Source: Streptomyces cyaneus
GTDB lineage: Bacteria; Actinomycetota; Actinomycetes; Streptomycetales; Streptomycetaceae
Reading direction: 5' to 3'
DNA length: 64,000 bases
Assembly (NCBI RefSeq): GCF_004028635.1
Contig: NZ_ML138679.1
Location: 62,001-126,000 of the forward strand
Shown: in pieces, positions 61,424 to 64,000 of the stretch
How the letters are laid out: each line of letters begins with the position of its first letter
How positions within the stretch are numbered: position 1 is the first letter of the stretch
Translations under genes and position numbers: made by a program
Notes under the pieces: model-generated
Database searches by the model: none
Told to the model about the DNA's origin: nothing
The model's input: only the letters and a program-made list of their open reading frames with translations

Positions 61424-63229
61424 ATGCCGTTGAACCGCCGGAAGTTCCTGAAGAAGTCCGCCGTGACCGGAGCGGGGGCGGCGCTGGCCACGACGGTGGC
61501 CGTCCCGGCGGCGCAGGCCGCTGAGGCGGCGAAGGGGTCGCGGCCGGCGAAGCGGTACTCGCTGACGGTGATGGGCACGACCGATCTGCACGGCAACATC
61601 TTCAACTGGGACTATTTCAAGGACGCGGAGTACGCGGACGCCAAGGGCAATGCAAAGGGTCTGGCGCGCGTCTCGACGCTGGTGAGCCAGGTCCGTGAGG
61701 AGAAGGGCCGCCGCAACACGCTGCTCATCGATGCCGGCGACACGATCCAGGGCACCCCGCTGACGTATTACTACGCGAAGGTCGACCCGATCACCGCGAA
61801 GGGGGGCCCGGTCCACCCGATGGCGGCGGCGATGAACGCGATCGGGTATGACGCGGTGGCCCTTGGCAACCACGAGTTCAATTACGGCATCGAGACGCTG
61901 CGCAAGTTCGAGGAGCAGTGCGACTTCCCGCTTCTGGGTGCGAACGCGCTGGACGCGAAGACGTTGAAGCCCGCGTTCCCGCCGTACTTCATCAAGAAGT
62001 TCTGTGTGCCGGGTGCCCCGCCGGTGAAGGTTGCGGTGCTCGGTCTGACCAACCCGGGTATCGCGATCTGGGACAAGGCGTACGTCGAGGGCAAGATGGT
62101 GTTCCCGGGTCTGGAGGAACAGGCCGCGAAGTGGGTGCCGAAGCTGCGCTCGATGGGTGCGGACGTGGTGGTCGTGTCGGCGCACTCGGGTTCGTCCGGT
62201 ACGTCGTCGTACGGTGACCAGTTGCCGTACATCGAGAACTCGTCGGCGTTGGTGGCCCAGCAGGTGCCGGGCATCGACGCGATCCTCGTCGGGCATGCGC
62301 ACACGGAGATCGCGGAGCTGCTGGTCACGAACGAGAAGACGGGTAAGACGGTCGTGCTGTCGGAGCCGCTGTGCTATGCGCAGCGACTGACCCTGTTCGA
62401 CTTCGAGCTGGTCTTCACCAAGGGCCGCTGGACGGTCGAGTCGGTGAAGGCGACCGTGCGTGACTCGAAGACGGTCGCCGACGACCCGAAGATCACCAAG
62501 TTGCTGAAGGACGACCACGACATCGTCGTGGAGTACGTCAACCAGGTCGTCGGCAAGGCGACGGAGAAGCTGACGACGGTCGAGGCGCGCTACAAGGACG
62601 CCCCGATCATCGACCTGATCACCAAGGTCCAGGAGGACGTGGCCAAGGCGGCGCTGGCGGGGACGGAGTACGCCTCGTTGCCCGTGATCTCCCAGGCCTC
62701 CCCGTTCTCCCGCACCTCGGAGATCCCGGCCGGCGAGGTGACGATCCGGGATCTGTCGAGCTTGTACGTGTACGACAACACGCTGGTCGCGAAGTTGATG
62801 ACGGGTGCGCAGATCAAGGCGTACCTGGAGTATTCGGCGGAGTACTTCGTGCAGACGGCGCCGGATGCGACGGTCGACGTCGAGAAGCTGACGAACGCGA
62901 ACAACCGCCCGGACTACAACTACGACTACGTGTCGGGGCTGTCGTACGAGATCGACATCGCCCAGGCGGCCGGTTCGCGGATCAAGAATCTGTCGTACAA
63001 CGGTGCCGCTCTGGACGACGCCCAGCGGTTCGTGTTCGCGGTGAACAACTATCGGGCCAACGGCGGTGGCGCGTTCCCGCATGTGGCGTCGGCTCAGGAG
63101 CTGTGGTCGGAGTCGACGGAGATCCGTACCCGGATCGCGGAGTGGGTGACCGCGAAGGGTGTGCTGGACCCGAAGAACTTCGCGTCGGTGGACTGGAAGC
63201 TCACGCGGAACGGCACGCCGGTCTTCTAG
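61424..63229 (+). CDS. Tat-exported 5'-nucleotidase / metallophosphatase (601 aa)
   Basis: ATG 61424 opens MPLNRRKFLKKSAVTGAGAA, a twin-arginine signal (NRRKFLK). Metallophosphatase motifs are TDLHGN, DAGDTIQG, GNHEFNYG, VVSAHSGSSG and GHAHTEI, the two-metal site. The C-terminal substrate domain (about 370-560) is typical of UshA-type enzymes (RTSEIPAGEVTIRDL). It frees phosphate from nucleotides outside the cell. Phosphate starvation control would be expected, but I see no clear PHO box upstream. Confidence 0.93.
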   Translation: MPLNRRKFLKKSAVTGAGAALATTVAVPAAQAAEAAKGSRPAKRYSLTVMGTTDLHGNIFNWDYFKDAEYADAKGNAKGLARVSTLVSQVREEKGRRNTLLIDAGDTIQGTPLTYYYAKVDPITAKGGPVHPMAAAMNAIGYDAVALGNHEFNYGIETLRKFEEQCDFPLLGANALDAKTLKPAFPPYFIKKFCVPGAPPVKVAVLGLTNPGIAIWDKAYVEGKMVFPGLEEQAAKWVPKLRSMGADVVVVSAHSGSSGTSSYGDQLPYIENSSALVAQQVPGIDAILVGHAHTEIAELLVTNEKTGKTVVLSEPLCYAQRLTLFDFELVFTKGRWTVESVKATVRDSKTVADDPKITKLLKDDHDIVVEYVNQVVGKATEKLTTVEARYKDAPIIDLITKVQEDVAKAALAGTEYASLPVISQASPFSRTSEIPAGEVTIRDLSSLYVYDNTLVAKLMTGAQIKAYLEYSAEYFVQTAPDATVDVEKLTNANNRPDYNYDYVSGLSYEIDIAQAAGSRIKNLSYNGAALDDAQRFVFAVNNYRANGGGAFPHVASAQELWSESTEIRTRIAEWVTAKGVLDPKNFASVDWKLTRNGTPVF

Positions 63230-63268
63230 ACGACAGGGCCTGGGCGCGCAGTCGTCTCGTCGGGAGCC

Positions 63269-64000
63269 TCAGATCCCGTCCATCAGTGGTGTCAGCACCT
63301 TCGGCTGACGCGCGGACGGGATCCGGGGCTCCTGCTGTTCGAGGCCGAAGGTGGTGAAGGCCGTGCGTGTGGGCAGGGGGTAGGTCTCCTTGCCGGTCAC
63401 GGAGTTGAGGATGGCGGCGCTGCGCCAGGCTGCGAGGCCGAGGTCGGGGGTGCCGATGCCGTGGGTGTGGCGTTCGGCGTTCTGGACGTAGATGTGGCAG
63501 CCGGAGCCGGTGACGGAGGGGTCCATGACGAGGCGGTACTCGTCGTCGATGCGGGGGCGTTCCCGGCTGTCGAGGCGCATGTAGGGGTCGAGGCCGGCGA
63601 GGATGCGGCTGAGGGGGCGTTCGCGGTAGCCGGTGGCCAGGACGACGGCGTCGGTGGTGAGGCGCGAGCGGGTGTTCTGGTGGAGGTGCTCCAGGTGGAG
63701 TTCGACCTTGGTCGTGGCGACTCGGCCGGCGGTGCGGACGCGGACGCCGGGGGTGAGGACGGTGTCGGGCCAGCCGCCGTGCAGGGAGCGGCGGTAGAGC
63801 TCGTCGTGGATGGCGGCGAGGGTGCCGGCGTCGATGCCTTTGTGGAGCTGCCACTGGGAGGCGACGAGTTGGTCGCGGACGGGTTCGGCGAGGGCGTGGA
63901 AGTAGCGGGTGTAGTCGGGTGTGAAGTGTTCCAGGCCGAGCTTGGAGTACTCCATGGGGGCGAAGGCGTCGGTGCGGCCGAGCCAGTGCAGTCCCTCGCG
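63269..64000 (-). CDS. C-terminal part of a SidA/IucD-type N-hydroxylase (partial)
   Basis: The frame continues past the right edge. The visible part has YSKLGLEHFTPDYTRYFHAL, LTTDAVVLATGYRERPLSRIL (the ATGY NADPH-proximal motif) and YVQNAERHTHGIGTPDLGLAAWRSAAILN, all typical of flavin lysine/ornithine N-hydroxylases. Such enzymes make hydroxamate siderophore precursors. DesB-like proteins are the closest in memory. The remainder of a siderophore cluster would lie to the right. Confidence 0.85.
   Translation of the reverse strand, partial: REGLHWLGRTDAFAPMEYSKLGLEHFTPDYTRYFHALAEPVRDQLVASQWQLHKGIDAGTLAAIHDELYRRSLHGGWPDTVLTPGVRVRTAGRVATTKVELHLEHLHQNTRSRLTTDAVVLATGYRERPLSRILAGLDPYMRLDSRERPRIDDEYRLVMDPSVTGSGCHIYVQNAERHTHGIGTPDLGLAAWRSAAILNSVTGKETYPLPTRTAFTTFGLEQQEPRIPSARQPKVLTPLMDGI

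Overview
The window is high-GC actinobacterial chromosome, almost certainly Streptomyces. Third codon positions are strongly G/C, GTG and TTG starts are common, there are WhiJ-type XRE/DUF397/ATPase regulators, an SPW_0924-type micro-protein, a DUF574 methyltransferase and a TTA-containing (bldA-type) gene. From memory, the block coaE / PAC2 / rpsA / methyltransferase / hrpB / polA / liv operon / pdtaR / pyk is a conserved core arrangement in this genus. I see no integrated phage, insertion sequence or CRISPR array.

Left part (1-16.9 kb): mixed metabolic and accessory genes. In order: a uridine-kinase-like gene facing a DUF2293 gene across a hexanucleotide repeat, a DUF1772-type membrane protein, an orphan gltD, an AhpD-like gene divergent from a MocR regulator, a PEP-synthase-like swivel enzyme coupled to a membrane protein, a DSP-type phosphatase, a DUF574 methyltransferase, a WhiJ-like regulatory cluster (XRE, DUF397, SpoIIAB-like ATPase), and an ABC exporter containing a TTA codon.

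Middle part (16.9-33 kb): cytochrome P450, amidohydrolase and FUSC transporter, then a decayed patch at about 22-23.3 kb holding three gene remnants. After it come GNAT and RidA genes and a nucleobase/hydantoin module (NCS1 permease plus racemase) facing its probable GntR/FCD regulator across a perfect 16-bp operator palindrome. A family 5 uracil-DNA glycosylase with a collagen-like tail, an S4 protein, DoxX, an acyltransferase and a TPR protein follow.

Core part (33-60.5 kb): coaE, PAC2 protein and rpsA with a readable promoter, leader and terminator. Next are a methyltransferase with no canonical start codon, hrpB, a DUF3068 protein, a secreted lytic transglycosylase, polA, an FdhF/YdeP oxidoreductase joined to a thioesterase by switchable hairpins, the livKHMGF amino-acid importer, and the ANTAR regulator pdtaR. 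A compact unit follows: promoter, an odd class I tRNA-like gene with a CAA anticodon, a 14-bp palindrome and a terminator, then directly a helix-turn-helix/LAGLIDADG protein. Pyruvate kinase closes the block. The right end holds a SIMPL protein, a Tat-exported 5'-nucleotidase and the C-terminal part of a SidA/IucD-type N-hydroxylase running off the edge.

The best candidates for something undescribed are the tRNA-like/LAGLIDADG unit at 57.9-58.9 kb and the mutually exclusive hairpins at 50.38-50.42 kb. All identifications come from reading the sequence and from memory of families; no searches were run.
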